The notes beneath the pieces were generated by a model, which ran no database searches, had not been told where the DNA came from, and saw only the letters and a list, made by a program, of their open reading frames with translations. Below, in pieces: positions 63,862-64,000 of a stretch of DNA of 64,000 nucleotides; position 1 is the stretch's first letter; each line of letters starts with the position of its first letter. This DNA comes from Microbulbifer sp. GL-2. Lineage in GTDB: Bacteria; Pseudomonadota; Gammaproteobacteria; Pseudomonadales; Cellvibrionaceae. A program made the position numbers and the translations under genes. Location of the stretch: contig NZ_AP019807.1 in assembly GCF_007183175.1 (NCBI RefSeq), positions 763,501 to 827,500 on the forward strand, read 5' to 3'.

Positions 63862-64000
63862 TACAACACAAACGACTACTAACGACTTTGCATTTGAATG
63901 CGACCAAGCATTCAAACACCGGATTGTGTGCTTGAGAGACACACATATAATATTGATGTTGAGTATCGTTACTACTCAACCTCGCCTTGCAGTGTATTAC
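63862..64000 (-). other. Start of the 16S-23S internal spacer
   Basis: The spacer upstream of 23S continues beyond the window; 16S is not reached. No tRNA is seen in these 139 bases. Near-repeats (ACTAACGAC, CACAATCCG) recur in the 23S-5S spacer and may form the longer processing stem. Confidence 0.7.

Overview
The window looks like chromosomal DNA of a marine gammaproteobacterium of the Cellvibrionales type; Microbulbifer is my best guess from recalled family content (paired YHYH proteins, chalcone-isomerase-like exported protein, tryptophan 2,3-dioxygenase, AlgP-like AT-hook protein). That is inference, not a search result. Most of it is ordinary housekeeping DNA with clear Shine-Dalgarno sites and hairpin terminators.

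Layout. 1-4874: a same-strand envelope cluster of two membrane-anchored VWA proteins (the first cut by the window edge), two lipoproteins and an M48 metalloprotease. 5116-8039: acyl-CoA ligase and glycerophosphodiester phosphodiesterase. 8087-14062: crotonase, a guanidine-type deiminase next to a carbamoylase, tryptophan dioxygenase, an orphan ExbD, methylglyoxal synthase and a small unknown. 14063-16214: a long gene-free stretch ending in a structured three-helix leader in front of a histone-H1/AlgP-like gene. 16325-24289: glycerate-type kinase, RND efflux operon (pump frameshifted), cNMP-binding protein, and a chalcone-isomerase-like plus TonB pair that may be one split gene. 24507-33538: M13 peptidase, two tandem MFS-acyltransferase fusions (the second with a dead acyltransferase), cytochrome c-FTR1 iron permease under a Fur-like box. 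33059-38824: gpx-ohrR with a double palindromic operator, a 9-bp VNTR, leuA, holD-like, rimI and a MATE pump. 39057-46759: two YHYH proteins, a secreted unknown, a two-component system and an aminopeptidase P.

47257-54990 is an accessory island: a decayed P4/SXT-type tyrosine integrase at one end, prfC at the other, decayed small ORFs, a LexA-type palindrome, and a cluster of four convincing integron attC sites (a fifth possible) with four cassette genes but no integron integrase in the window. One attC is interrupted by a group IIC intron of about 1.94 kb carrying its reverse transcriptase. This is the most interesting region.

54996-59825: prfC, a PlsC-type acyltransferase, a TSUP transporter, a small membrane protein and an M28 peptidase. 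60613-64000: the distal part of an rRNA operon on the minus strand (terminator, 5S, 23S, start of the 16S-23S spacer), preceded by a repeat region with two DnaA-box-like sites.

Several frame breaks (RND pump, chalcone/TonB pair, two in the integrase) would each be repaired by adding one base to a short C/G run, so assembly error should be excluded before biological meaning is read into them.
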